The position numbers and the translations under genes are program-made. Below, one piece after another: positions 1 through 12,742 of a stretch of 64,000 nt of DNA (position 1 is the first letter of the stretch; every line of letters starts with the position of its first letter). The stretch spans positions 5,763,604-5,827,603 of the forward strand of contig CM076654.1 in NCBI GenBank assembly GCA_038496675.1, in the 5' to 3' direction. The stretch is from Rachycentron canadum (lineage: Eukaryota; Chordata; Actinopteri; Carangiformes; Rachycentridae). The notes under the pieces were generated by a model, which did not search any database, had not been told where the DNA came from, and saw nothing but the letters and a program-made list of their open reading frames with translations.

Positions 1-561
1 TTTGCTCAAAATAATTTTAGGACTAAATCCCATCTTGCTCCATCTGAAAAACTTACATCTATGTGGAACTCTGTTAACTCAATAAATATGGTAAATAATG
101 TAAAATAATATGTAATAGTGATCATTCAAGCACACACCAAGTTACTAGACAGAGTTAAAGAGTTGAACAAGAGTCAAAACTGTAAGAGTTTATCAGACTC
201 GAACAGGATTTCAGTTTGTATGAAGGAATTAGGAAATTAAGAACTAATCAAAGTGTTAAAGATTATAAAGTCACTGGTGCAAGGACACAAAGTATGATAA
301 AAAAAAAAAAAAAAGTGTTTTGAAAAACAGAATTCAACAAGATACCAAACAAGATTTGACATAATTGACACCCAGTGGTAGATTATTATCAGTTTAACAG
401 AACTTTATTCTCTTACTCTATATATCAGGGATCGTATCCTCATGAGTGTGTCAATAAGTGCATCCCTGCCATGGACACTTGTCTCCTCCAACCTGTCAGC
501 CCTCTTTCCTACCAAACAAGCAGCACCCAAAGGAGCACAGGATGCTGGATCACTGACTCAC
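1..561. other. Intron sequence of the sec14l gene at the left edge
   Basis: This is the part of the intron that follows the last visible sec14l exon (its donor GT is at 560-561 on the minus strand). I looked for the next expected exon, which would start the GOLD domain (family sequence of the type INYGG), and do not see it, so it must lie outside the window. The stretch is AT-rich with an A-run at about 298-314 and otherwise holds nothing I can name. Confidence 0.6.
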
Positions 562-3500
562 CTTGGTCCGACAGCGAGGATCTCCATCGGGATCCGTCAG
601 TTTGCCTCCGTATATCGCCGGCAGCTCCTCTGCATCAATGTACTTCAGTAAAACCTCCTGCCAGTTAGCTGTCAAAACAGAGGCCCAACAGCACACATTT
701 AGACTCATCTGAATTGGGCAATTGGATTAAATATTCCATCAAATAAAATGCAATGATTTGCAAAGCGTGTCTCACCCCCGAGGATGTAGATTTTCTGTCT
801 TGTGTTCTCACTTAGAAAGTGCTTGACGAGGTTGTAGGCCACAGGAAAGAGTTTGGGGGCTACAGGAGAATAAAACAAAGGTGTTAACCTAAAGTTAACC
901 AGCAGCAATCAAGCAGGACACGAAGGTAAAAAACAGACAAATACAGAATATAGTTTTCTGTAACATACATTTAACATAACATTTACCTTTAATAACAAAC
1001 AGCCTCTTCAAACCCTCTGGGTAGTTGTCTTCAAACATCTGAAGGATCTGATGATGCACACGAACATGTTTTAATCCACAGACTGACTCATTAGTCTGGC
1101 TACACTGTGAGTTTGTGTGTGTGTGTGTGTGTGTCTATGTGTGTGTGTGTGTGTGTGTGTCTATACCTCTCCATATGTCTCTATAGCAGGCTTCCATAAG
1201 TGTTTCAGGCCCAGACCTTCAACATCATAGATCATAGTGATTGACTCCACATTTCTCCCCAGCTGGATGAGAAAAGAGTGAGAGGAAGATGGGAAGATTC
1301 AATGAGTGTAAACATTAACTGTAGGGTTTAACGTCAAAGTAGAACAGAGTATCTCCAAATCTACGTCTAATATAGCATATCTAGTATAAAACGTCTCAGC
1401 TAAATGAATGTGATGTAATGAAGCGATTAATTAATGAAGAAAAAGTCATAAAGTTAGAACAAAATTTTAACAAATTATTACTACAAGAAGCTATAGGGGT
1501 TAATCAGCCAAGTTATAGAGAAGAAATTAATTTTAATTTAACATTTACAATTGTATACTGATTTAAACAAATAATTTTAAATGACAATTAAAGATACTTG
1601 GATTAGTATGTGTTAATGCTAAGTTTAAAATAGCTCTACACTTATATCTTTATATCGAATTTCATCAGATTTATTGTCTCAGGGAAAATAAAGAAAATTA
1701 AATAAACTTATGAGGGCACATTTGATGTCATTCTGAAAAATGCAGGGAAACTGAGACCGCTGCTAAACAAAAGATTGAGAGTCAAGCTAGTAGCTCTGTG
1801 TGGTTCAGCTAAAGTAACTCCAGCTGTTTTACGGAGGGTTTGGGGGCTGTTGGGTCTCTGTCCTCGGCCCGTGTGGGGTCTCTGCTCTTACCCTCTGTGA
1901 CTGGAGGTTACATTCCCTCTGCAGAACCTCACAGTCTCTGATTTTGGATTTGATGAAGTCTTGCTTGGAGGCAGACAGGAAGAGGCCTTTGGGATCCACT
2001 GGTCCGATAACGTCGTACCAGATGGGACTGCCCTCGCGGTCGTATCCACACATCCCTCCTGAGAGATACTTCTCTATCACCTGTAAACAGCAGCCTTTTA
2101 AAGTGACTACGCACTGGGCTTTTTGTCAAGATGGTGGATTTATTTAAGTGAAGTATTCCTTAGACTATCTCTTAAAATAGACTAAACTCACAGCAAGCAA
2201 CCGTTTATTCGGTTTACAGGGTTTAATTTTACCTCTGGTGGATGCCAGTCAGTGATTATTGTGTCTACTTTCATCTGTTTCCTGAACTCCAAGTGCTGCA
2301 AAAAAAGATGAGGCGCATGTCAAAGTCAGCAAAACTTTATGGAGTTTATGGCCAACAGAGAAGTGCAATGAAGCTTGTACAGCAGCAGATGCACCCAAGC
2401 ACAATGTAGTGAATTAAGTGGCTTAGGAGGTTTTAGACAGGAGGAAGACATCAAACCTGCTCAGTCAGCAGCAGGGGGATCAGTTGTTTACGGCTGTGTA
2501 CACACAACAGCACACACATACATGCAAACACACGCCTATGATCACAAACGCACCAAAAGGGAAAGGAGCGTTTCAGGCCGTCTCACGGGCTGTTTTGATA
2601 AACAAATATACACGTTTGTTTTCAAACTGTTCAGTAGATTCAGGAACAGGTAATCTGAGGTCATTCGCGCCTTTGTTCAAACCTTTAAGCCCCAGTGACG
2701 CTGTAAACGCCGTCCTGTCTTTTTGTCTCTACTCCAAATTGCTGACAGGCAGCTCAGCTAACTGAACAAACACCAGTGGCCTTTAAGTGCTCAATGCACT
2801 GCAAACACGTGCAAATACACAAAACACAAGCAAGGACCAAAAAAATGTCCTCATTGTTTTCACAACATACGTGCAGCATTTAGACTTTTACATTTTCTTA
2901 AACTGAGCCCTCAGGGCCACCATACTTTAGGCCATGGCTAACAAGTAGCCTGATATATATTGTTATATGTCACTGCTTTGCAGAGCTACTGGCATTTACC
3001 ACATAGTTCAGCTTCTTGTGGATTAAAGTAGCTACTGTGGATATTTATGAGTGATTCCTCAAACACAGGACTGACCAGATGTTGGAGTTGTATCTTGGAT
3101 TAGTTTGTGGCAATTTACAACCATAGGTGTGTTTATGATTTTATTCTAAATAGGCTGTAGTAAGACCCTGTATCTGAATGCAAATATGGAGATCAACTAA
3201 TTTAAAAACATCACGTTTTTTATTTTAAAGGCATAAATGTTCATAGTCTCAGGCTGTGGAGCTGAGAACCTGAGCTGCTGCTCATGTCGTCTAAAAGCCT
3301 TTTTAAAAGCTATAAATCAATATCTCCTACGTTAACACTGGTATTGTGAAATGTGCCAGCTGTGCAGTAGACAACACCAACAAGCCTTTTTTTAGCCTTA
3401 TTTATTTATTGGCTGTTTAAATTTTATAGCACACTTCCTGTTGTGAGTCAGTCTCAGTGACGTCTTTGACCCTGTTTTCAGCAGCTGTTCAGTACACGAC

Positions 3501-6500
3501 CTGCCCAGTCCCTTTAATTACTCCACAGTTTTTCTGTGAGCTCACAGAAATCAATTTCACTTAAATTCCACTTAGAGCAACACCTTTTCTTGTACTCAAC
3601 ACTGATATATGGAAACAACACCAAAGTATAGGCTTATTTGAGAATCATCATACAATGATGGACAAAACTAAAAGAATCCAAATCAAAAAGGCTGTTGTAA
3701 CATCAGCTACATGCTACAACCTCCTGAAATGATCAGATGAGCGAAGTGAGGACTTGGTGGAGATTAAATGTGGACAGAAACGCTGCTCGTGTTTGAATGA
3801 ATGAACCTGCTGCTGTGTGTGTGTGTGCTGAAAGTGGAAGTAAGGTGCTTTTGCAAACACGTTAATCACAACAAGTTGATAAGTCTGCAGTACGTCTGTT
3901 GTTGTGCTCTTCCACCCTGCCCACAGTGGACAAAAATCAGTTCATGTAATTTTAAAGTTAGGTGGCTGTAAACCTTATTGTCCTCTTAAGTGGACATTTA
4001 ATCCCTTTTATCTATGTCTTATCGCCTCAGGCTGCTGTGATGACTCAGTTTCCCCACAGCGAAACGTTAGCACCCTGCTCCTCTCTAATCTGCAGCCACT
4101 CCTGAGCTGATGGACTGAACAGTCTGTGCTGCTGGTAACTGAACTCTCACACGCAACACAGAGATCGGTCACTGAAACAGAGGGCGTTATGGTTTCACCC
4201 CGTTTTCAGTTAAGTACGTGATTTCATTTCATGCTGAAATATCCTCTCCTGTAAAAAAGTCTTTTACCTTTCGCAGCATGGCCTCTGACTTCTGCACATT
4301 GAAGTTTCTGGCTGAAAAAGAGAGAAGGAGGCCGACATGATTAGTAAAGAGATCTGTGGTCAATAATGTAATGTGAAAACACACACAAACACACAAACTT
4401 TACTAAACTGTAATTTCTTCAGTCTATCCATCAAAGAGACAGGATGGCAAATTTTTAGAAATGCTAAAAATACCATGAATAAAATATCAAAGATTTGAAA
4501 TCCTCTTGTCTACTATACTCAATCAAACCACTGAGTATGACTGATCCAGAACAGAGTGGACATTGTCTAATACTCCTTGTAAGGTGATTATAGCTCTGCA
4601 GCTGACAGTCGAGTGGAAAAGCACAATGGGGGCTGTTGCCACAAAGTGAGTGAGACTTATAACTTACTCCAGCAGTGGATTATACTGTAGCTAAAGCTCC
4701 CGTCTGGCACCTGAGCTGCAGCCTCGAAGACGCAGAGTGACCCAAAATAACAAAAGCACAAAGCAGGATATGGCAGGAGACTGGGTCATGTGTTATTTTG
4801 TGTGTTATTCCCAGATCACCTTGTCCCACTGGATAAAAACAATGATTTTACTTTTTTTAACCCTGTAAATTACAGTGGCTTCATATAATTTTCCAAAGCA
4901 TCATTATAAGATTATAAGATTTTAAATTGATATTTATTCTGTTTAAAAGGGAAATGTAACCAGCAAAGTATGTTTGGGTGATTATGGGTGTGGATGGACC
5001 TCCTGCCACTTCCTGTATTGTTATGTAAAACTGTGATAAAGATTTATAACATAGCTCACGGCTGGTACAAGAACTTCCCACTGAGCTCACTATCTGATAA
5101 CGTTTAATGACGTGTCCCTCAAAGGACGTATCAGTATTTCACACAGGTCGCAGTTTAATGAAACCTGGCAGGACAATAAACTCTGTGACCATGTTGTGAC
5201 CCTGATGGCCCTGGGTCTCGAATCTAAATGAATTGAGACTTAAAATAAGAGGAAATAAACATTGGGCAACGAAAAGATCGAAAAGATCTTGTTACTGACT
5301 AATCAGGAGCCCAGATGACTCAGCTGCAAGCAAATAGAAATCAGTGTGTAGATCATAAAACTAGACAATAGAAATAAAACAGAAGTGACAGAAGAGGTTA
5401 AGTGAAACAACACTAAACCAACACGTTTTAATAAAATATAATGAAAATAAATAAGAATAAGAAAGAAATAAAACAAAACAGAAGAGTTCACTGTATCAGC
5501 AGATACAAATACATATATAAAACTAAAGATAAGAAAGAATTAGGCATATTAATTATATATAAAATTATATTATATTATATTATATTATATTATATTATAT
5601 TATATTATATTATATTATATTATATTATATCNNNNNNNNNNNNNNNNNNNNNNNNNNNNNNNNNNNNNNNNNNNNNNNNNNNNNNNNNNNNNNNNNNNNN
5701 NNNNNNNNNNNNNNNNNNNNNNNNNNNNNNNNNNNNNNNNNNNNNNNNNNNNNNNNNNNNNNNNNNNNNNNNNNNNNNNNNNNNNNNNNNNNNNNNNNNN
5801 NNNNNNNNNNNNNNNNNNNNNNNNNNNNNNNNNNNNNNNNNNNNNNNNNNNNNNNNNNNNNNNNNNNNNNNNNNNNNNNNNNNNNNNNNNNNNNNNNNNN
5901 NNNNNNNNNNNNNNNNNNNNNNNNNNNNNNNNNNNNNNNNNNNNNNNNNNNNNNNNNNNNNNNNNNNNNNNNNNNNNNNNNNNNNNNNNNNNNNNNNNNN
6001 NNNNNNNNNNNNNNNNNNNNNNNNNNNNNNNNNNNNNNNNNNNNNNNNNTATATTATATTATATTATATTATATTATATTATATTATATTATATTATATT
6101 ATATTATATTATATTTAAAACTAATTAGACAGCATGAATTTATTAACAGCTACAATCTCTAACATTATCTGTAGTTTAGGACAGAATATAAACCAAAATC
6201 TGAGTGTTAAAAAAATTCAGTGGTGTTTAGAGGACATTTCTGTCACAAAGCTTTGTCTCAGTGAAATCTGGTACAAAACGTAGACGACACTCGGTCAAGT
6301 GCAACTGATTTGCTGGTTTAGAGGCTGCCACAGAATGAATGGGTCTCATTTATGTTCTGCCCTTTATCTGTCAAGATGGAGCCCGTTCAAGATAAAGCTA
6401 CTCCTGGTCCTGAGAGTCATCTGAGGGCAGAGTGGGAAAATGCTGGTGTAGTTGAAGAACAGGAGCAAGAACAGACGTCTCTGCTTCTCTGACTCTGACT

Positions 6501-9500
6501 GGACTTGAAGAAGTGATGCACTTAACAAACATCTCAGATGTCCTCAACTGGGTTCAGATTCATCAAGACACCAGTGTTGCGTCTGAGTGCCCTCGAGTTG
6601 TTTTCCTCAGTATATCATCTATCATCTTGTTATCTGCTGTTTTGTTAGAGGATGGACATGAGGGAGTTTGACAGACACAGAAAATCCTTTGATAGGCAGG
6701 TGAGACAATTTAATTGACTGTGGGAAACACACCGGTAAATTCTTACAAGCTTAAACCCCAACTTGGAAGATGTTTTCCCTTCACATCCGCGAGAAAAGAA
6801 GCAGCTATAAACCAAGAGGAAAAACCACATATTCATGACGCGCTATAAGAAACCATTAGGTTTGATGGATTTAAAAGTTTTAAAGCCATTCAGTCGAAGT
6901 GGGGTTGAGTGAGATACTCTACAGTCAGTGTTTTGTCTGCAGTAGATCTGGATCAGCGCGCTCTCCATTAAGAAAAGCAGCTGGGATCAGTGGCACAGAA
7001 GCTAAGTGATGTGCAGCTGTGGACGAGGCCATCTGCCAAAACCTCTATGGGAACAATATTTTCTGAAGTAGCGTATTCCTCAGTGGACACACGGCTTCTC
7101 CCCTTCTGATTCAAACAGCTGATCAGTGTGTGCAGTCATAAGGTAGCTCCAAAGAAGAGGGATGTTTGACGGCAAGATGAAGCGGAGAAAATACTAAATT
7201 TGTAGTGTACCTCACACAACCCCACGTCAAATAACCTGAACTATGTGGCCATAGTAGGAAGTGAGTATGAGTCAATTCTTTCAACATTTGCACTTCTCAT
7301 TAGTATGAAATCATTAACTTGATTTGAATGTATAACTTTCCCAGTTACTTCCTTTCCTCCCAAAAATATGCTGAGGGACAGAGCTGAGACTTTGACTGTA
7401 ATGTATTTAGACACAGTGGAAAGTGGAACCTGGGTTATGTGTTATATAAAAAACAAAAAAAAAAACACTGTATGGTTTGATCTAGATTATTATAAGGTCA
7501 ATCATGACAGCTCACTGTGCACCACCTCAGGCTGTTTGCTATAAAATCAATGAACAGGCTGTTTCCTCTGCCTGTGTGGCAGCTATCTGTACATTCATGT
7601 TGACGGAGACTTAACTCAAATCATTCAGAGTGTGCAAACAGGCCCTCACTGTCCGTGTTTGGAGCTGTGACGCCAACGTTTCTCGGAGGCAGAGCAGGCA
7701 TTTCACTGCCGCCGTCATCTCGTAAGGACTAATTAAACAGAACAATTGCTCCTCACTCTGCTCTGTTATGAAACAATTTATCACTTGTCTTTAAAATCCA
7801 GGAAGCTTGAACCAAGGAGAGCAACAGGAACACACAAGAGTGTCTCCTCATAGACGGGCTGTAGCCCATCGTTGTGCACCTTTAATGCGATTATCCCCGG
7901 ATTAGCCTGATACATGGAGTGCTAGACCTCTGCTCCAAAACTAATCAGAACAAGGGCTCCTTTAATCACTGCCTCCCATTTCCTCCAGAGTCTGATTGCA
8001 CAACCCCAAACTAACTGAGGGAAATGAGACTCTAGGAATCAGAGAAGTTTAAAAGAAAAACTGAAGGTTGTGGTTTCAGCATTGTGTTCAAACACACTAT
8101 GTGAGTGTCTTTCCCAACTGTTTTAAACAGTGTGTTTACATGTGTTGCATCATGTCCATGTGATAAACCACTGCCGCTTCTGGTTAATGTACAAGTCGAC
8201 GCCAATAGATTTTCTCGGTGGATAGATGCAAATGATTACTAAATCAATTTTACATTTTCCTAAAGGGAGAGGGATTGTGGGAGAGCTGCAAGCTGCAGTC
8301 GCAGAGAAGCAGCAGGTGCAACAGGTTTTTTTAACTCACCTCTGAGCCAACGTAAGAGGAAGTGGTCATGCTGTGCAGGAAGTTGTGGAAGAATGTCCTG
8401 TATCCTCTCTCGAAACTACAGCAAGAGTACGGAGGGAGACAGAGATGTGATGATTGACACGTTGTGCATATGAACAGCAAAGAGGATTTCAAGATTTGAA
8501 ACAGATTTTTGGGGAAATCTTTAACTGAACCTTCGCAGTTATGGTCATGAGTCTATAGATAAAAGGAAGTCTCTGGAAATACAGTGTGCCACTGTTGATG
8601 AACTGTGGAGCTTTTTAGTTCAGATTTTCCAGATCTGTTTCACTAACTAACTTGTGACTCTGTGACCAATTATTTTACACACTTTAATGTTCAACTGTGT
8701 TTGCTTGTAGACCTCTTTTTTGGCCAGAAAAACAGTTGAAAAAGATTTTAGGTTTAAACTTTACTACCTGGCGTAAAGTATGTGGACAGACAAACAAAGT
8801 GCATAGACATTCATGCATGAAAGCTGTAAACCAATCTGCTAATTATTGATTTAACTTATGAAATATTATGAACAGTTTTAACAAGCCCAAATTGGCATAA
8901 ATGGTTTGTTTTGTCCAATGAACAGTCTAAAGGTCCAAAGGTGTGCACTGTGATGGAAAACAAAGAAAACCAGCAAATATTCAAATTTGAGAGGCGTCAA
9001 CGTGGAGAACAGTTTCTTCATTGTGCTGCCACTTCTGCCACAGAGTCTGGAGCACGCGGTTGTCTCAAAATACATATAACATTAAGATTAAGCACAAAGA
9101 GGCCGAGACTAAATCATCAAAAGCCAGGAATGTCCACATACTTTTTCACCATATGGTGCAATTTACGTTATTTAAATGTACAGACTTCCCCTCAAGTTAA
9201 ACTTGCTTTAGAGTCATAATGACTCACAGCAAGCCTGTAATGTGGAGGTGAAACTACGGGGTCACTAGTACCGTTATCTAACAAAGCAGCCAACTAACAT
9301 AAACATATGCATCTGTTAAACCTCCCTGATAAGATCTGTTGACTGTTGGTGAGACGTTTTGGGTGCCAGATGAAGGTTTGGCAAATTAGCAAATTAGGCA
9401 GTTTTTTTTTTGTTTGTTTTTCCTCCTCCTGTGTGACCCTCACTGGAAAGACAAAAGGTTTGAGGACATCTATCAAATTAAATGTAACCTATTTATAAAC

Positions 9501-10619
9501 ATGTAAAATTTTGTAAACATTTAATTGATATAACACTGAAATAAGCTGTTTTTACTTCTCTAACCACGACCTACTGCAATTAAAGAAAATAAAAGTAATA
9601 AAAGAAATTATTAATGAAATACAGTTTTAATCAACATTGTTTTTCATTGTCCTTGCTGCCTTTGGTCAATTGTTACATCTTAATTATTAGAGTAACAAAA
9701 CTTAAATAATTCATTGTGTAATCGATCAGTTAGTAATAAATAATCAGCATCAGTTTTCATTGTTAATAACTTAAGTTCATCGTTAATCACTTGTCAGGGA
9801 ACTCGTGACGGGCCTTTTACACTCTATTCTAGCATGTTTTGAACTAAATGACTGATGATGAATAATTAATCAAGAAAATATTCAGTAGACTAACATGTAA
9901 TTTTCCTCCATCCATAACTCAGTGGATGTAATGCCTGTGCTTGCTGGTGTTAAAGTAGCACCTTTTGTAAAGTGTTTATTACTAATCACATTATAAGTCA
10001 AAAAAATAGCTTATTTTAGTGTTTAGTGCTGAAACATTTAATCGATTAGTCAATATTTTGGGAGGGAGTTTAGATTTGACCATTTTTCACTGTTCTGTGA
10101 CATTTATAGAGGCAAACCAAAAGTCCTGATGATGGATTATAAATAATCTATATAATCTATATAAAACATAGTCATAATTCATTAACCAATACGGAAGCTT
10201 ATTAGACTTATTAGACTATTAGACTTATTAAGTAATAAACCCTATTAGAAAAAGGTTACTGAGTGATGCAGTGATGCCGAGAGAGGGGCTGGTGGTGAGG
10301 TGACTTCATGGTGATATATGTCACTATAAAGCACGAAATGTCACGAAACAAGATGTGAGATGCAGCGCCACAAAAAAAAAAAACTGAAGAAACCACACGT
10401 GAGTAAAGGAAACTGCTCAGTGAGATAAGGACTGTGAAGCAGCTTCGCCCCCAGTCAAACCCGGTCTAAAACTGACATTATTATCACCATCGTTATTGTT
10501 ATTCTTATTGTTATTATTATTGTTGTTATGCTTCTTATTATCGCAGTTGTTGTTATAAAACTTACCTGCTCCAGTGCTTCAGCCTGTTTAGGACTGAGGT
10601 CTCCAACCCTCCCGCTCAT
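562..10619 (-). CDS. sec14l2: SEC14-like lipid-binding protein (SEC14L2/3 type), 5' part
   Basis: Cytosolic CRAL-TRIO/GOLD protein that binds tocopherol, squalene and phosphoinositides in its family. Nine coding exons: 10566-10619, 8340-8415, 4268-4311, 2233-2295, 1892-2080, 1167-1262, 987-1047, 776-859, 562-668, giving 258 codons in one frame. The protein starts MSGRVGDLSPKQAEALEQ, nearly the start of human SEC14L2/3, and includes FLLRWLR, the block GGMCGYDREGSPIWYDVIGP, YDVEGLGLKHLW and APKLFPVAYNL of the CRAL-TRIO pocket. The family length is about 400 residues; the C-terminal GOLD domain lies beyond the left edge. The gene is head-to-head with rnf215, as its relatives are in human 22q12. 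Vertebrates have several close paralogues (SEC14L2, L3, L4 and fish-specific ones). The family is certain from the sequence, but the exact orthologue is an inference from synteny. Confidence 0.9.
1113..1160. repeat. GT/CA microsatellite beside a sec14l donor site
   Basis: Two GT runs interrupted by tctat occupy this stretch. On the transcribed (minus) strand they are CA repeats that begin 4-5 nt after the GT of the exon 1167-1262 donor (GTATAG). CA repeats just downstream of donors are known binding sites for hnRNP L. Confidence 0.9.
2296..4267 (-). other. sec14l intron 3
   Basis: Intron between coding exons 3 and 4. It contains short CA-rich stretches around 2497-2540 and ordinary AT-rich sequence. 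I see no further exon, RNA gene or recognisable mobile element. Confidence 0.6.
4312..8339 (-). other. sec14l intron 2
   Basis: Large intron between coding exons 2 and 3, interrupted by an assembly gap. Apart from the ATATT repeat around the gap I find no named element. The stretch 7620-7760 is less AT-rich and holds several CpG sites; it could be a conserved non-coding element, but this cannot be judged from one sequence. Confidence 0.5.
5565..6114. repeat. ATATT pentanucleotide array enclosing a 418-bp assembly gap
   Basis: The pentamer ATATT (TATAT/TTATA phase) repeats perfectly at 5565-5630 and again at 6050-6114. Between them, 5632-6049 is N. The same repeat on both sides shows that the assembler failed inside the array, so its real length is unknown. 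The array lies in sec14l intron 2. Confidence 0.95.
8763..9160. mobile_element. Non-autonomous DNA transposon with 'ggccaaaagtatgtggaca'-type ends
   Basis: The left end carries the motif AAAGTATGTGGACA (8776-8789) and the right end carries TGTCCACATACTTTTTCACC (about 9130-9150), so the two ends are inverted copies of each other. This terminal motif is common in fish genomes. The interior, around 8950-9020, resembles the fish repeat that usually starts with GGCTGCAACTAA, so this may be one element inserted in another. It lies in sec14l intron 1. It has no coding capacity. The family name is not certain. Confidence 0.6.
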
Positions 10620-10960
10620 GTCTGCGACCAGATGATGAGAGAAACAGACGAAGCTCCTTCAGAGTCAGATTCACAGGCAGAGACTGAAACAGCTCCGTCA
10701 CCGTTGACCGACGGTTCCTGCCTGAGTCGCCTCCCCCGTGATGCTCTTACACGGCCTCAGTGCGCTGGTTTCCTCGCTGTCAGCTGCTTGCGCCTGGAAA
10801 AAAAAAAAAATGTAAACACGAGTCTCGCACCGCCCGTTTGTGATCGAGTCCAACCAGCTGACTTACCAAAGATAGGATGAGTGACAGGAAGGTCACTCGG
10901 AGATTTTAAAAAAGGAAGAACCGCGGAGAGGGGAGGCCACGCCCCCTCCGTAAGGTGATT
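10620..10960 (-). promoter_or_regulatory. Probable 5' UTR exon and promoter of sec14l
   Basis: Just before the start codon the minus strand reads TCGCAG at 10622-10627, a plausible acceptor after a T/C-rich stretch. Further upstream a good donor (CTTTG then GTAAGT) sits at 10865-10866. This suggests a non-coding first exon from about 10867 rightward, spliced across a short intron to the start-codon exon. The stretch is richer in CpG than the introns. The transcription start site cannot be placed from sequence alone. Confidence 0.4.
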
Positions 10961-11622
10961 TCATGTTTTACAAATAAAACGTTTCCTAACACAGAATAAT
11001 GACTTCAACTATAAATGACGCCTTGACTCAGACTCTGAGAGCTTTTAAACTACTGAGACACCGATTCACGATTATAGACAATCTTTGTTGATAGGTCGAA
11101 AATCTCGCGCATGCGCACACACAAAAGCAATGACAGCCGTTTTGTTTCTTAATTGATCGGGCGATTTATTCACTCCCATCAGATCACATTCCCGCTCTTT
11201 AACACTGATAATTACGCGCAATATAATCCTTTGTCCTGATTAATGGGCGGTTTGATATTGTCGCACTGCGCAAACGCAAAATCAAACAGGTAACGAGTTT
11301 CCTGCTTTTTCGTTTTTTGAACACTCGGTCAAACTAAATATTAGACTGTGTCAAGGAAAATGAATTGTTGCTTGTGTTAAGAGATGTGACACACCGCCCT
11401 GGAGGATTTATAAGCTCTATCAACTTTATCTCTGTGGCTCCAAAGCGAAGGCGGAAGTACAGGACGATACTCTCTCAAATTGTTTCATTCGTCTTCGGTC
11501 GTATAAACTCTCAGTTGCACATCCTCCAGGTTGCCAAACCCTGACAGGATGTCATTATCTCTGCAGTGATGACATGCACAGTGTAGTTCATACCTTGTGT
11601 TTAAAGTCACCTCACTGTACAT

Positions 11623-12397
11623 TCACTGACCACTTTATTAGGGACACTATACTGATGCTTGTTGAAGTTCACTGAACTCCCGGCCCTGAGTTGTATTAAA
11701 CCTATTATGATGCTGGAAGTAGCCATTAGTAGACGGTAAACTGTCCATAAATGGATGAACGTGGTCAGCAACAATATCTAGATAAACGGTGGTATTCAAA
11801 CCATTATTTAGTAGAAGAGGCTCAAATTTCCCCACACCGTTACACCATCAGTAGCCAGGACTGTTGACACCAGTTGACACATGGCAAATTCATGTTGTGG
11901 ACAGTTAATGCTAACCTTTGCATCTGCTACCTCAGCAGAAATCCGGATTCACTAGACCAGACTTGGTTTTCCAGTCTTCAGCACTCCAGTGTTGGTGAGC
12001 CTGTGACCTCTGCAGCCTCAGATTGCTGTTCTCTACATGTTCTGAGAAGCTTTTCTGCTCACAGCATTTATACAGAGTGGTTATCTAAGTTACTGTAGCC
12101 TTTCTGTTTGCTCCAACCAGTCTGACCATTGACCTCTGTCATCAGCAAGGTGTTTGCATACACAGATCTGTTGCTCACTGGATGTGTGTGTTTGGAACCA
12201 GAATAAAAATCTAGAGACTGTTTCATAAATACTCAAATCAAAACACCAACAATCGCAACATCTTCAAATCCAATGACAACAGCTTTTCCTCATTCTTTCT
12301 TGTGTCTGCATGATTTTTATGAATGGCACTACTGCAGCATGATTGGCTAATTGGATAACTGCATGATTAAGTTGTTCTTAATAAAGTGCTTGGTAAT
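11623..12397 (-). mobile_element. Degenerate Tc1/mariner-like transposon
   Basis: The left end reads cactgaccactttattagg and the right end reads cttaataaagtgcttggta. These are imperfect inverted repeats of a terminal sequence widespread in fish. On the minus strand near the left end (about 11735-11810) a translated fragment reads YLDIVADHVHPFMDSLPS then NGYFQHHN, close to the C-terminal catalytic part of Tc1-like transposases. The reading frame is broken and most of the transposase is missing, so the copy is dead. It occupies the interval between the sec14l and rnf215 promoters. Confidence 0.75.
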
Positions 12398-12742
12398 TAG
12401 GGAGATGCAAACAAACAAACCCACTTAAAGGTTGTTTTTTTTACCCGTGTCTGTAAGAATAAATACTTAGCCGATTTTTGCCGAACTTGGAAAAAGAGTA
12501 GATCACGGGGTAGGGAATAACCTCTTAAATTTTGGGTTAGATCCGTAATATTTACTGCGAATTGATGTTTTTTTTTCTATGAAGTCTGGTGCGTTTTGTT
12601 TGACACGAGCATTGGCTAGTTTCTGTTGGTATTTTTGCAGTTTGAAACGAATCAAATTTACACTGTATCCAGATATTAGCCATACACCCGCATTTGTGAG
12701 TCCCATATACATCAATATATTAGAGTTGAAACCTCAATCTCA

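Noticed and set aside
1829..1891. C-terminal extension RVRAETPHGPRTE... of the sec14l exon
   Set aside because: It reads through a consensus GTAAGA donor at 1890-1891; joining to the next exon at 1262 restores the family sequence LGRNVESIT.
5441..6118. Long open frame through the N gap
   Set aside because: It is the translation of ATATT repeat and N, not a protein.
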